64,000 bases of DNA, from contig NZ_CP063458.1 in NCBI RefSeq assembly GCF_015169395.1, positions 3,100,001-3,164,000 on the forward strand. Direction: 5' to 3'. Below, piece by piece: positions 26,223 to 36,167 of this stretch. Position 1 is the stretch's first letter. Every line of letters starts with the position of its first letter. Source of the DNA: Humisphaera borealis. GTDB taxonomy: Bacteria; Planctomycetota; Phycisphaerae; Tepidisphaerales; Tepidisphaeraceae. The position numbers and the translations under genes are program-made. The notes below the pieces were generated by a model. The model saw nothing but the letters and a program-made list of their open reading frames with translations. It was not told where the DNA came from and did not search any database.

Positions 26223-29200
26223 TCAACGCCGGCGACGGCGGGAGAGCAGGCCGATGCCGCCGATCGCCAGGAGGGCGGCGGTCGCCGGTTCGGGGACGGC
26301 CGTTAGCACCAGGTCGATATTGCCCGGGCCGCCACCGCCATCGTAGCTGAACGTGCCGACGAAGCTCGGGGTGGTGATCGTCCAGGCGGTCGTGATCGGG
26401 TCGGCGGCGAGCCCGGTGATGATGTTGTCATAGGTGCCGGCCTGGGCGCCGGCATCGATGAACGCAAACGCCTGGTCGGTGTCGAAGATCGTCGTGCCGC
26501 CGGTGCGGGCGAGCGTCGAGTGGGCACCGCCGCCGCCCAGCGTCAACTGGATGGTGGACCCGTCGCCGAGGGTGAAGCCACCGGACGAAACCAGGTCGTC
26601 GGCAGGGGCGATCCCGTTGCCGGCCGAAAGAACAGCGCCACTGCTCACCGTAATCGGCCCGGCAATGCTGCCGGTCCCGCCGAGCGTGCTACCGGTCGCA
26701 ACGGTCACGGCCCCGACGCCGGTGATGGAACCGTTGACCAGAAGCGTACCGGCGCTGACGGCGGTGGGCCCGGCGTAGGCGCTGGTGCCGGTGATGGTCA
26801 GCGTGCCGGTCGTGGTTTTGGTGAGCCCCCCGCTGCCGTTGATCGAGGCGACATTCGCCAACGTACCAGACTGGAAGTTGAGGTTGTTGATCGGGTTGGT
26901 GGCGTCGCCGATGGCATTGCCGCCGAGGTTCAGTAGACCGCCGTTGAGGGTGAGCGTGGTGGTCGCATTGACCGACCCGCCGCCGCGGACAATATCGCCG
27001 GCGAGGGTGGTTGAGCCGCCGGTGACGTTAATCGTGGCGGTAGCGGTGTAACCGGCCGTGGTGGCGGTGGCGGTACGAATCGCGACGCCGGAGGTCGCGC
27101 CGATGGTTACGTTACCGCCGGTGATATTGAGATTCGCGATCGAAGCACCCACGGTGCCGGTGGTGGCGGCGTTGTTGCCCATCTGCAGCACGCCGTTGCT
27201 GATATTGACCGTTCCGCCACCGATGTCGACCGTGCTGGTGACGCTGCCGGCGCCGGCTGTCTTACCGGCCGAAAGCGTCAGGCTGCTGGCATCGAGAGTG
27301 CCCTGGTCGAACGACAGGTTGTTTGTCGCCGCGCCGGCGCGGGTTGGTTGCCCACCCAGCGTCACCGCGCCCAGCAGGAGGTCGGCGTTGTGACCCGTCG
27401 TGCTGAATGAGTTCGTGTGCCCGTAACTGGTGGTCCCGCCACCGGTCGTTCCGAGATTGAGAATGGCCCGGCCCGCGCCATTGGCCGCGCGGACGACAAC
27501 CGATCCACCCGCGCCCTGGAACAGGATCTGGCCGGAATCCCGCCCGCCGATGCCGAGTGCAATCGTATTTGCGTTGATGAAATTCGTGCCCCCACCGAGC
27601 CGCATCAGCATCGCAGCACCAGCACCGCTGTTGCCGATGTTGATCGTTCCGGCCGTGATGGTATTGGCGGTCGCGGCGAGGCTAAAGGTTGCACTGTCGG
27701 TCGCGTCGTTATCGCTGGAAGCGCCAACGGTCAGGCTGCCGACCGCGCCGAGATCGGCATTGAAGGTGCCCAGCCCGGACAGGTTCAGATTCGAGGTGCT
27801 CGAGAGGTTCGCCGCCGTAGGGCCCACGCCGACACGGAATGTGCCTCCCACATTATTTACGGTGAGCGTTCCGGTGAGCCCGGTCATGTTAACGACGGTG
27901 GTGGCACCATCGGTCGCGCTGCCGACGCTCACGTTGCCGTTGATCGTCAAGGTCCGGCCTGCCCCGATCGTCACCACGTTCGCGGTGGTCGAATTGTTCT
28001 GGGCGACAAAAGAACCGAATGTGGCGTTTGCCGCGGACAGATCGAGCGTGCCAACGGTCGTGGTGTTTGCGGCCGACCCGAAGCCAAACCCTCCAGCAAG
28101 CGACTGATTCGTAGTGAATGCCAGAGTACCCTGGTTAATCGTGGTCGCGCCCGCATAGGTATTGGCCGCCGAGAGGGTGGTCACTCCCGTGCCCGTCTTG
28201 AGCAATCCGCCCGCCCCGCTGACCACGCCCGACAAAGCATTGGAGCCGGTGCCGGCGACCGTCAGGACGTTCGAACCCAAGTCCACGTTTCCCGAGACGG
28301 TGAAGAGATTGCTGCTGCTGTTGGTCCACGACTGCGAGGCACCCACGACGACATTGCTGCTGATCGTGTGCGCCCCTGATCCGGCGGCCACCACGATGCC
28401 GGTGCCGGCAGTGTTGCCGTTGGCGTTGGTCGCGTTGAGGGTCAGCGTGTTGCCGGAGATCGTGACACCAGCGGCGGCGGGCGTGCCCGTGCCGGTGAAG
28501 GTCAGGCTGTTGATCGCCGTATCGGCACCGAGCGTGGTGGCGAGATTGCCGGCGGTGTTCGCGGTAAACGTGACGTTGCTGCCCGGCCCCGGCAAAGCGC
28601 CCAGGTCGGTCGCTCCGGTGATGTCGGTCGCGAAGTTGGTGTTGCCGACCGTGCTCCAGTTGCCGTCGACATCGCCGGTCCAAAAGGCGTTGCCGGTACC
28701 GACCAGCGCCGGCACGTTCAGGAACAGCTGTGTTGCCGACGAACCGAGCGTGAACCCGCTGTACCCGGCGAAGTTGCCGGTCACCGTGCCGAGGGTGAAG
28801 TTCGAGAACGACCCCGCGGCCAGCCCGCCGGGTGCGTCGATCAGCACGAGCGGCGTGGTTCCCGTCAGTCCGCCGATGCCGACCAGGTTGATGATGTTCG
28901 TCCCGCCGGTGCCTATGGTCGCGGTATCGCCGGCGCCGAGTTGGATGCGGTCGGCGGTGGCGCCGATTTCCAGGTTCAAAACCGCGTTGTTGCCGGCGGT
29001 GTTGCTGCCGAAGGTAAACGTGTTGGCGTTCGTGGGTGTGCGATCGGTGAGCGTCAGGGTGTTGACCGTGCCGTCCACCAGGCTGAGCGTGCCCTGTCCC
29101 AGCGGCGTGCCGCCGGTGTTGCCGCCGATGATGTTCAGGCTGCCCGCAGTAGCGGTGCCGATCGAGCGGTTGCCGGCGATCAGCAGCGTGGCGTTGCCCG

Positions 29201-32200
29201 CCGAAGCCGTGGGGGTTGCACCCGTGCCGACGGTCACGGCCGTCCCGCCGAGCGATCCGCCGGTCAACGCGAGCGTGCCGAGGTTGACCGCCGTCGCCAG
29301 CGTGTAGGTGTTGGCACCGGCGAGGCTGAGCGTGCCGGTGCCGGTCTTGGTGATGCCGCCATTGCGCGTGCCGTCCTGATCGGAGATCACGCCCGAGAAC
29401 GTGGTATTGGCGTTGTTCGCACCGATCGTCAGGATGACATCGCGGTTCGTGCCGGCACTGTTACCGATGGTGACACTACCGGTACCCTGCAAGCCTGCGA
29501 TCTGCTGTGTGGCGACGACGTTGTCGGTTCCACCTGCACGGAACCGGCCGAAGCCGCCGGCATCGACCTGCAGCGTTGTGTTGGACAGCGTGCCAGTGGC
29601 CGAGATGAGCTGTGCCCCGTTGTAAACCCGGGTCACGCCGGTCCCGCCACCGATGTTGTACGTCATGCCGCCCCCGAGATTCTGGAGGATGCCGGAATAG
29701 ACGTTCACAGAACCCGCGACGATGCTGACACCGGTGCCGCCGCCGAAATCGACGGTACCCGACTTGGCCTGGCCGTCGATCAGGCCGCTGCCGGCCGGAA
29801 CGCCGAAGTTCAGTGTGTTGCTCCCACCGGCAATGCTCACGCCGACGGTCGAGCTGGCCGTCGGGTTGGTACGGAAAGTCAGCGTGGTGCCGGTGGATGC
29901 GGCGATCGTTCCCCCGTTGGCCCCGATCGTAATGACCGAGTTCACCGTGGACGAGTTTGACGTCACAACGCGGCTGGAGCCGTCGTTGCTGAACGTGCCG
30001 GTGGGAATCGGGTCGATCGTGCCGGCGACGACGACGTTGCCGGCGCTATTCAAAGTCAATGCAGCCGCGGCGAGCGGTCCGAGGTTGGTGACACTGTTGA
30101 TCGTTGTGGACGCGCCGTTGATGACATAGTTCGAGGCCGGATTGGTTCCGGTGACGCCGCCCGTACCCAGGCCGACGACGTTCGCGGTGCTGAAGCGGAC
30201 AATCGATCCCGGCACGGTGCCCGACGACAGGGTTCCGCCCAGTGCCGTCGATCCGTTGGCCGTAATGCGGGTAATCGACCCGGGGAACTGCGTGATCGAC
30301 CCGGTGCCCGACAGGTTCGCTGCGTCGTCGATGTTCAGGATGCCGCCGACCTGAATCGTGATGTTGGCATTCAGAGCGACGACGTTCGGGTTAAAGGCAC
30401 CGCCGTTGAGGACACTGACGCTGGCGTTGTTGCCTGCGCCGCCGGCGGTGGTATTGGTTCCGAAGGCGTTGGCGGCGGTCGGTTGCAGGGTGGCGCCGTT
30501 GGCGACCGCAAAAGTCACGGTGTTGGGGTAGCTGGGGGCGGACCGGCCCAGGACAACCACGCCGCCGCGGACCGTGGCCGTAACGGCCGTCGCTCCGCCG
30601 CCGAGGGTGATGCTCGGCGTTCCGGCGTTACCGAAGGTGAAGGTGCCGCCGCCTCCGGCTTGGAGCGCGAAATCGCTGTTGGCGATGATCACCGGCGTGG
30701 GCAGCGAGCGGGCCAGGCGATCGTTGCCGACACCCGCCCAGGGCGTTCCCGTGCCGACGGTCAGCGAGGCGTCGCCAACATTGGCGGCGATTGCGAAGAT
30801 TCGGCTCGCGTCGTTGGCAAACCCGACGCGGGCCGCCAACGCGGCGTTGCCGCCGGCCTCGGTCTGGGCAATCGTGTTCGGGAACAGGTTCAGATTCGTG
30901 CCCGCGCCGGTGGTGTTCAGGCTCGCCAGGAATGCATTGTTGCCCGCGAGAATGGTGTCGGCGGCGAACGTGTAGTTGTATCCCGAGGCCGCTCCCAACT
31001 GCAGGTATTGCGACCCTGTGCCGCTGACCGAGACGTTCGCAGCCGGCCCGAAGCTGGTCGGGGTCCCCGCGCTCATTCCGCCGCCGGTGACATTGACGAC
31101 AGTCGTGCCCGTGAAGTTGGTTCCGGCACCCGTGACGGCCATAAACGCGGCGCCGGATTTGGTGATGGTGCGGGCCGGGGACGCCGCGCCGGCGTCGAGC
31201 GAGGCAACGGTCAGATTGGCGGACGTTGCGTCGAAGGTCGGATTGCCGTTGAGCGTGACAACCCCGGTCGCCAGCGCGAAGGTATTTCCGCCGGTAACGG
31301 TGATCGTGCCACCGGCAATCGACACCGGGCCGAGCGTGTGGGTGAGGCCCGAGTTGGCAGTGGTTCGGTCGACGTTGAACGTCGCGTTTCCCGCCGCGAC
31401 AACCGGGTAGTTGAACGCGGTCGCCGCGTTGTTGCGAAGATCGAGCGTCGTTCCCGCCGCCAGGTTGATGACCGACTTGGTCGTGAGGCTGGGGAGGTTG
31501 TCGCCCAGGGAGTTGGCGTCGCGCAGCTCGAGGACGCCGGCGTTGACGAACGTCTGGGCACCGTCGTAGGACGTGCTGGCCTGACCGAGCAACAGCCGGC
31601 CGGCGCCGGTCTTGGTCAACTGTCCGCCTGCCGCGGTTCCGCCGAACTGGTTCGCGTCGTCCAGGCTGATCTGCGCGTTGGCCTCGATCGTGCCGCCGCC
31701 GGCACCGATGATGATGCCCTTGGAGAAGCCAACGTCGGCGATCGGATTAAAGGTCGTCGTGTTGTTGATGAACCGCCCGCCGTTGGTGAGCGTGATCGTC
31801 TTGTCGCCGGTGCCGAACTGGGTTCCTTCCGATGCCAAAGTACCGCCGGCGACGTTATTGACGCCGTTCAAGCCGACGACCTGAACGCTGCCGCCGTCGA
31901 CCACGATATTGCCCGTGAAGTCGTTCTGGGTTCCCAGTGTGACGGCGTTGTTGCTGAAGAAGACGGTGCCCGGCCCGGTAATGGTCAGGGCGGTATTCGT
32001 CGTGGCCGGGCCGCCGAGGATACGGCCGCTGAGTGTCAGTGTCTGGCCGGCGGTGGCGACGTTAATCACGTTGCCGGTCGGGCTGCCCGCCAGCGACCCG
32101 AGATTCACAACCCGGGCAATCGTCGCCGACGCGCCGGTGTAGTCGAGCGTCGCCGTCGTCGTGGTCGTGCCGAGCGTGATGTCGTTGGTCGCGCTGGCTG

Positions 32201-32699
32201 CGTTGATGGCGGTGATGTTGGCGAACCGGAGCGTGCCCGCCTGAACGGCGACGGCTCCTGTGAACGTGTTCGTCCCGCCGAGCGTCAACACCCCCGTGCC
32301 CAGATTCGCCGTCGGATTGACAGTCAGGCCGGCGGTGCCCAGAAGGGTGGAGTTCAGCGTCGCGGTGAAGGTCGGCGCGACCGTGATCGAGCCGGTCGTC
32401 AGCGTCAGGTCGCCGGCGTTAAGCGTGTAGGTGTTGTTGAACGTCAGCGAATTGGCCAGTTCGCCGGCGCTGAGGGACAAGGGGCTGCCGGCCGCGGGGA
32501 TGACTGCCGGGAAGACGGCTTCGAGGAGCGACGTCGGCTCGCCCGAGCTCCAGTTCCCGCCGTCACTCCAGAGGGCAGTGTTATTCGCGTTCGTGTAGGT
32601 GGTCTGAGCGACGACATCGGGTGTCTTCCCCAACCCGCAGACCACCGCCGCTGCGGCCAGAAATACAACACGCCTGGACCGAATGCTGTTAAACTTCAC
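26223..32699 (-). CDS. Giant autotransporter-associated beta-strand-repeat protein with PEP-CTERM tail
   Basis: This 2158-residue secreted protein is rich in Gly, Thr, Ala and Asn. A signal peptide (SRRVVFLAAAAVVCGLG) is followed by a long series of autotransporter-associated beta-strand repeats, recognised by G-x-TKTGTGTLSLAGANTY and GATTINQGTLAF units; they should form an extended beta-helix. It ends with a PEP-CTERM sorting signal, VPEPATAALLAIGGIGLL plus RRRRR, for exosortase processing. There is no C-terminal translocator barrel, so it is not a classical type V autotransporter. The start is GTG at 32699, eight bases after GGAGGAG; the frame stays open to 32870 but without a signal at its start. 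A role in adhesion or matrix is an inference. Confidence 0.9.
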   Translation of the reverse strand: MKFNSIRSRRVVFLAAAAVVCGLGKTPDVVAQTTYTNANNTALWSDGGNWSSGEPTSLLEAVFPAVIPAAGSPLSLSAGELANSLTFNNTYTLNAGDLTLTTGSITVAPTFTATLNSTLLGTAGLTVNPTANLGTGVLTLGGTNTFTGAVAVQAGTLRFANITAINAASATNDITLGTTTTTATLDYTGASATIARVVNLGSLAGSPTGNVINVATAGQTLTLSGRILGGPATTNTALTITGPGTVFFSNNAVTLGTQNDFTGNIVVDGGSVQVVGLNGVNNVAGGTLASEGTQFGTGDKTITLTNGGRFINNTTTFNPIADVGFSKGIIIGAGGGTIEANAQISLDDANQFGGTAAGGQLTKTGAGRLLLGQASTSYDGAQTFVNAGVLELRDANSLGDNLPSLTTKSVINLAAGTTLDLRNNAATAFNYPVVAAGNATFNVDRTTANSGLTHTLGPVSIAGGTITVTGGNTFALATGVVTLNGNPTFDATSANLTVASLDAGAASPARTITKSGAAFMAVTGAGTNFTGTTVVNVTGGGMSAGTPTSFGPAANVSVSGTGSQYLQLGAASGYNYTFAADTILAGNNAFLASLNTTGAGTNLNLFPNTIAQTEAGGNAALAARVGFANDASRIFAIAANVGDASLTVGTGTPWAGVGNDRLARSLPTPVIIANSDFALQAGGGGTFTFGNAGTPSITLGGGATAVTATVRGGVVVLGRSAPSYPNTVTFAVANGATLQPTAANAFGTNTTAGGAGNNASVSVLNGGAFNPNVVALNANITIQVGGILNIDDAANLSGTGSITQFPGSITRITANGSTALGGTLSSGTVPGSIVRFSTANVVGLGTGGVTGTNPASNYVINGASTTINSVTNLGPLAAAALTLNSAGNVVVAGTIDPIPTGTFSNDGSSRVVTSNSSTVNSVITIGANGGTIAASTGTTLTFRTNPTASSTVGVSIAGGSNTLNFGVPAGSGLIDGQAKSGTVDFGGGTGVSIVAGSVNVYSGILQNLGGGMTYNIGGGTGVTRVYNGAQLISATGTLSNTTLQVDAGGFGRFRAGGTDNVVATQQIAGLQGTGSVTIGNSAGTNRDVILTIGANNANTTFSGVISDQDGTRNGGITKTGTGTLSLAGANTYTLATAVNLGTLALTGGSLGGTAVTVGTGATPTASAGNATLLIAGNRSIGTATAGSLNIIGGNTGGTPLGQGTLSLVDGTVNTLTLTDRTPTNANTFTFGSNTAGNNAVLNLEIGATADRIQLGAGDTATIGTGGTNIINLVGIGGLTGTTPLVLIDAPGGLAAGSFSNFTLGTVTGNFAGYSGFTLGSSATQLFLNVPALVGTGNAFWTGDVDGNWSTVGNTNFATDITGATDLGALPGPGSNVTFTANTAGNLATTLGADTAINSLTFTGTGTPAAAGVTISGNTLTLNATNANGNTAGTGIVVAAGSGAHTISSNVVVGASQSWTNSSSNLFTVSGNVDLGSNVLTVAGTGSNALSGVVSGAGGLLKTGTGVTTLSAANTYAGATTINQGTLAFTTNQSLAGGFGFGSAANTTTVGTLDLSAANATFGSFVAQNNSTTANVVTIGAGRTLTINGNVSVGSATDGATTVVNMTGLTGTLTVNNVGGTFRVGVGPTAANLSSTSNLNLSGLGTFNADLGAVGSLTVGASSDNDATDSATFSLAATANTITAGTINIGNSGAGAAMLMRLGGGTNFINANTIALGIGGRDSGQILFQGAGGSVVVRAANGAGRAILNLGTTGGGTTSYGHTNSFSTTGHNADLLLGAVTLGGQPTRAGAATNNLSFDQGTLDASSLTLSAGKTAGAGSVTSTVDIGGGTVNISNGVLQMGNNAATTGTVGASIANLNITGGNVTIGATSGVAIRTATATTAGYTATATINVTGGSTTLAGDIVRGGGSVNATTTLTLNGGLLNLGGNAIGDATNPINNLNFQSGTLANVASINGSGGLTKTTTGTLTITGTSAYAGPTAVSAGTLLVNGSITGVGAVTVATGSTLGGTGSIAGPITVSSGAVLSAGNGIAPADDLVSSGGFTLGDGSTIQLTLGGGGAHSTLARTGGTTIFDTDQAFAFIDAGAQAGTYDNIITGLAADPITTAWTITTPSFVGTFSYDGGGGPGNIDLVLTAVPEPATAALLAIGGIGLLSRRRRR

Positions 32700-33398
32700 C
32701 ACGACAACTCCTCCACAAACCACAAAACGAAGCGCGTTTGCCAGACGCGTTGACGGATGTGCGAACGACACACAATCCTCGTCAACCCTCAGATCAGAGA
32801 TCCAACCGCCAAGGAACTCTCCACGTCCAACACGACCCGTCGCCGCGAACAAGCGGCACACGGTCGGCACCCCACGGGCTGTTCAACTATTCAATCGAAA
32901 TCGAATCCGCCGGGAGTCGCAAAAGGACTCGGAAATCACCCATTGGAAGGAAATACTCCACTTACCTAGGAGTATACCCCGTTGCGCAACACAGACAACG
33001 CAGAAAATGCGACAGCCGCGACTTGGAGTTAAACTATTTTCTGTATTGCACTTAGGCGTTTCATCGAGAAATTTGGAAGGCCGGCCTTTGATTGCTTGCG
33101 TAAAGCAATACGACTCACAGACGGGCAGGTCATGCTATTTCCCCTATTCACTAAAGTCGCTGCAGACGGTAGCCTCCCGACCTGTCGACTTCGGTTTCCA
33201 ACATTCCCGGATGGCTATCCGAGACGAGGAGACCGGGAAGCGAGCCGGCCGTGTGGGTCGTCTTGCGAGCGAACATCTCCAGGCAACCGGGAAGCGCGAC
33301 TCCAGGTTCCGGCGATGGTCGACTCGGCGATGCCGCGACTGCGGATGAACGCCACTTCCCGGTTCTGGTGATCCGGGTCGACAATTGGAGGATCTCGC
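32700..33398. other. Divergent promoter region between repeat protein and OMP gene
   Basis: This region of about 700 bp is less G+C-rich than its surroundings. It holds a candidate promoter for the giant protein (32971-32998) and a small inverted repeat, ATTGCTT-GCGTA-AAGCAAT (33091-33109). The ribosome-binding sites of both neighbours lie at its two ends. The short open frames in it have no features of real genes. Confidence 0.6.
32971..32998 (-). promoter_or_regulatory. Candidate sigma-70 promoter of the giant repeat protein
   Basis: On the minus strand TTGTCT (32993-32998) precedes TATACT (32971-32976) with a 16-bp spacer ending in GGGG. The hexamers match the consensus at 4/6 and 5/6 positions. 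Transcription would start near 32964, giving a leader of about 265 nt. Confidence 0.45.
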
Positions 33399-33926
33399 AT
33401 GCTTCGTAAAGGACTTCTTGTTGCCGCCCTGGCGGCTTTCTGCTCGTTCGCCTCGACGTCTAAGGCTGCAGTTGTCAACCCGTGGGAAGTCACCCTCGGC
33501 GGTGGCGCAGCCAACACCAAGGATTTCGAAGGCTTTACCGCCAACCTCAATGGCAGCCTTGGCTATTTCCTGTCCGACAACCTCGAAGTGAGTGTTCGTC
33601 AGTCCGTGACCTACTCCGACTTCTTCGGTAGCGACTGGAGCGGTTCGACCCGGGCGGCGATCGACCTTCACTTCCCCCTCGGCGAAAAGGGCCAGTTCGT
33701 CCCCTTCATCGGTGCCAACATCGGCTACGTTTACGGTGACGGCGTGCAGGACACCTTCGCGGCCGCTCCCGAAGCCGGTATCAAGGTCTTCGTGAACGCC
33801 ACGACCTTCATCTTCGTGACGGCCGAATACCAGTTCTTCTTTGACCAGGCGGCTTCGGACGACGTGTCCAACGCCTTCGACGACGGCCAGTTCGTGTACA
33901 CGGTCGGCGTCGGTTTCCGCTTCTAA
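33399..33926 (+). CDS. Small outer-membrane beta-barrel protein
   Basis: This 175-residue protein has a cleavable signal peptide (MLRKGLLVAALAAFCSFAS, cut near SKA-A). The mature part has alternating amphipathic strands (WEVTLGGGAANT, FTANLNGSLGYFLSDNLEVS, FVPFIGANIGYVYGDG, TFIFVTAEYQFFFDQ) and ends in an aromatic residue (VYTVGVGFRF), the classical outer-membrane insertion signal. The size suggests an eight-stranded OmpA/OmpX-like barrel. A GGAGG site lies seven bases before the ATG and a strong terminator follows, so it is a single-gene unit. Its binding partner or function is unknown. Confidence 0.85.
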   Translation: MLRKGLLVAALAAFCSFASTSKAAVVNPWEVTLGGGAANTKDFEGFTANLNGSLGYFLSDNLEVSVRQSVTYSDFFGSDWSGSTRAAIDLHFPLGEKGQFVPFIGANIGYVYGDGVQDTFAAAPEAGIKVFVNATTFIFVTAEYQFFFDQAASDDVSNAFDDGQFVYTVGVGFRF

Positions 33927-33968
33927 TCGGTTGAGTTCCGAAGCGTCGCGCGACGGAAACGACCATAC

Positions 33969-33998
33969 AAAGACGCCCGGCGAACGCCGGGCGTCTTT
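33969..33998 (+). terminator. Rho-independent terminator after the OMP gene
   Basis: This 14-bp G+C-rich stem (AAAGACGCCCGGCG and its inverse) has a minimal loop and is followed by TGTCTTTTC. It ends the beta-barrel gene transcript. The symmetric A/T ends could also act on the convergent Kelch gene. Confidence 0.85.
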
Positions 33999-34046
33999 GT
34001 CTTTTCTGGCCCCGCAGCTGCTTCCGCCAGCGGGTGTTGTTCGAGC

Positions 34047-35987
34047 TCAAACGGGCGTCGCGAGCCATGTCGTTGTCGAAGAGCTTCCGGTTGTAAACAC
34101 GATCTTGCCATTCACCTCCCCGGCCACGCCCGAAAAGCGTGCCGCAGGGAGTGGCGACAGGGTGGTCCAGGCGTTGGTGGCCGGGTTATACGCATACACG
34201 CCGCGCACCGGTGAGCCATGCGCCGCCTCTCCGCCCATCAGCAGGATTCGGCCGCCCATCTCGAACGTAGCGGACGTCACGTGCGAGACGGCTGCGGGCA
34301 CCATCGCACCGTTCGTCCAGGCGTTGGCGGCTGGGTCGTAGATCTCCACCGTGCGCAGCGTTGTCAGGCCTTCGTCGTTACCGATCTGGCCGGCGATCGC
34401 ATAAATCCTTCCGCCATACGAGACCGCACCCATGTGACTGCGTGCCGTCGGAATCGGCACGCCCGACTGCCAGCCCGACGCCGGGTTGTCCAGGTTCAGG
34501 ACCAGGTGCACCTTGACGTCAGCCCGGTTGGCATTCTGACCGCCGAAGTAGTGCAGCTCTCTGCCAAGCAATGCCGCCCCGCCGGCGGCGTATGCCTGCG
34601 GCAGCTGGGGAAGCGGCGTGTAAGTGTCGGTCGCAAAGTTGTACGCCCACACCCTTCGCGACCCGAAGACCTGTCCGTATCCGTACCCGGTGCCCACATA
34701 GCCGCCCACGAAGTAGGCGTTCTCTGCGTCGTGCGTCATGCCCACGTGGGTCAGGCGTTCGGGGAGGTCCTTGATACGCGTCCAGCTGTTGGTCGTCAGG
34801 TCGAAGTAGTCGGACCGTAACACCGGCCCGTTTGCCTGATTGAATCCGCCAAAGGTGTAAACGCGATTGTTGTAGGTCGCGGTCAGCGATTCGGCCCGCG
34901 CGATCGGATTGGCCGCCCTCGCCGAGTAGTTGAGCTGGGTGAACGTCGCCGTAGCCGGCGGAGTAGATGACGGAATCGTGGGTGGCACGACCGGCGGGGC
35001 CGCGGTGCCGCTGGACACTGAAAAATTGACCGTCCTGGCGACACCAGCCGTTCCCATGCCGCCTTTGTTCGCGTACGGAACCACGGTCAGCGTGTGACTT
35101 CCCACTGACAGATTCCAGGCGAAATAGTCGCTGCCGTCATTTCCACCGGCGGTGAACGGTGCCGTGCTTTCGACCCGAATCTCCCTGCCGTCGAGGAAAA
35201 ATCGGACCGACGCGTATCCCGGCGAAAGCTGCGCGTCGACGTTGTAGGATTTACCGCCCGAGAGATCGAGCCTGGTGCCAGCGGTGAACTCACCGATGGG
35301 CGAATCGGTAGCCGCGTTAACCAGCTTCAGTGACGTGATGCCCTGGGTGGCCGGCGGCGGCGACACGGGTGGGGGAACTGTCGTCCCGGACCTGACCACA
35401 AAGCTCACAGTCCTGCTCGCGCCCGCCGTTCCAGTGCCGCCCTTGTTCACATACGGAACCGATGTCAGCGTGTAATTCCCCGCAGGCAGGTTCCAGGCGA
35501 AGAAATCACTCCCGTCGTTTCCGCCAACCGCAAACGGCGCAACGCTTTCGGTCCGAACCAGCTTGCCATTCAAATAGAAGCTGACAGAACCGTATCCCGG
35601 GGCCTCCGCGGTCACGTTGAATGTCTTTGCCCCCGAGATATCAATGACTGTTCCGTCCACCAAGTTGCCGATCGGCTGATCGGTGGCCGCATTCAGCAGC
35701 CTCAAGGCGGTCACGCCGGCGGGAGTGACTTGCGACGCCGCAGGCCCCACGACGCGCGGCATAACCACGCCTGCCGACGAAACACCGTCGACCGACACTG
35801 ATCCGACGATCGCACCGGAATCGACAGGTCCGTCCAACCACGAAACCCGCGCGCCCAGCACCGATGGCAAGACGTGCTCGGCACACATGAGAACGCGTCT
35901 TTCCAGCACCTCGGTGTGCGTCCCTGTAACCACCCTCGATGGAACCGCATTGGCACGACCAACGCCAGTGAATCTGGTCCGCAACAT
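34047..35987 (-). CDS. Kelch-repeat surface protein with two Ig-like repeats (LEPR-XLL-like N-terminus)
   Basis: This 646-residue protein starts with a LEPR-XLL-like N-terminal motif, EVLERRVLMCAEH, typical of large planctomycete exported proteins. Two tandem beta-sandwich repeats follow at about 90-205 and 215-325, each with LLNAATDQPIG or LVNAATDSPIG, then SVSFYLNGKLVRTES-type and GGNDGSDFFAWNL-type strands. After a Pro/Thr linker, residues about 345-646 form a six-bladed-type Kelch beta-propeller (RVYTFGGFNQANG, AYFVGGYVGTGYGYGQ, ELHYFGGQNANR, RILLMGGEAAHGS). GGAGG lies five bases before the ATG. It is paralogous over the propeller to the next minus-strand gene upstream. Ligand binding or adhesion is an inference. 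Confidence 0.85.
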   Translation of the reverse strand: MLRTRFTGVGRANAVPSRVVTGTHTEVLERRVLMCAEHVLPSVLGARVSWLDGPVDSGAIVGSVSVDGVSSAGVVMPRVVGPAASQVTPAGVTALRLLNAATDQPIGNLVDGTVIDISGAKTFNVTAEAPGYGSVSFYLNGKLVRTESVAPFAVGGNDGSDFFAWNLPAGNYTLTSVPYVNKGGTGTAGASRTVSFVVRSGTTVPPPVSPPPATQGITSLKLVNAATDSPIGEFTAGTRLDLSGGKSYNVDAQLSPGYASVRFFLDGREIRVESTAPFTAGGNDGSDYFAWNLSVGSHTLTVVPYANKGGMGTAGVARTVNFSVSSGTAAPPVVPPTIPSSTPPATATFTQLNYSARAANPIARAESLTATYNNRVYTFGGFNQANGPVLRSDYFDLTTNSWTRIKDLPERLTHVGMTHDAENAYFVGGYVGTGYGYGQVFGSRRVWAYNFATDTYTPLPQLPQAYAAGGAALLGRELHYFGGQNANRADVKVHLVLNLDNPASGWQSGVPIPTARSHMGAVSYGGRIYAIAGQIGNDEGLTTLRTVEIYDPAANAWTNGAMVPAAVSHVTSATFEMGGRILLMGGEAAHGSPVRGVYAYNPATNAWTTLSPLPAARFSGVAGEVNGKIVFTTGSSSTTTWLATPV

Positions 35988-36167
35988 AAGACCTCCGGAT
36001 TGCGCTTTCGAGACCGTAGCGATGACGACCCCGGCAAACTAACTGCGCCGGATTAGGCTGGTAATCCTCAAAATCTCTCCGTTGAAGCAACCCGGAATGG
36101 ACAGGCGGGCGGAGATCAAGTTCACGTCAGACCGAGATTTGAGAAGCGCTAAGACCTGTGATTCCCT

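Noticed and set aside
26223-32699. Classical type V autotransporter
   Set aside because: No C-terminal translocator barrel is present. The C-terminus is a PEP-CTERM exosortase signal.
30483-32753. 756-residue open frame on the plus strand opposite the giant repeat protein
   Set aside because: It is antisense to a well-supported repeat protein with PEP-CTERM signal. Its composition is Arg/Gly-rich as expected of a shadow frame in G+C-rich DNA.
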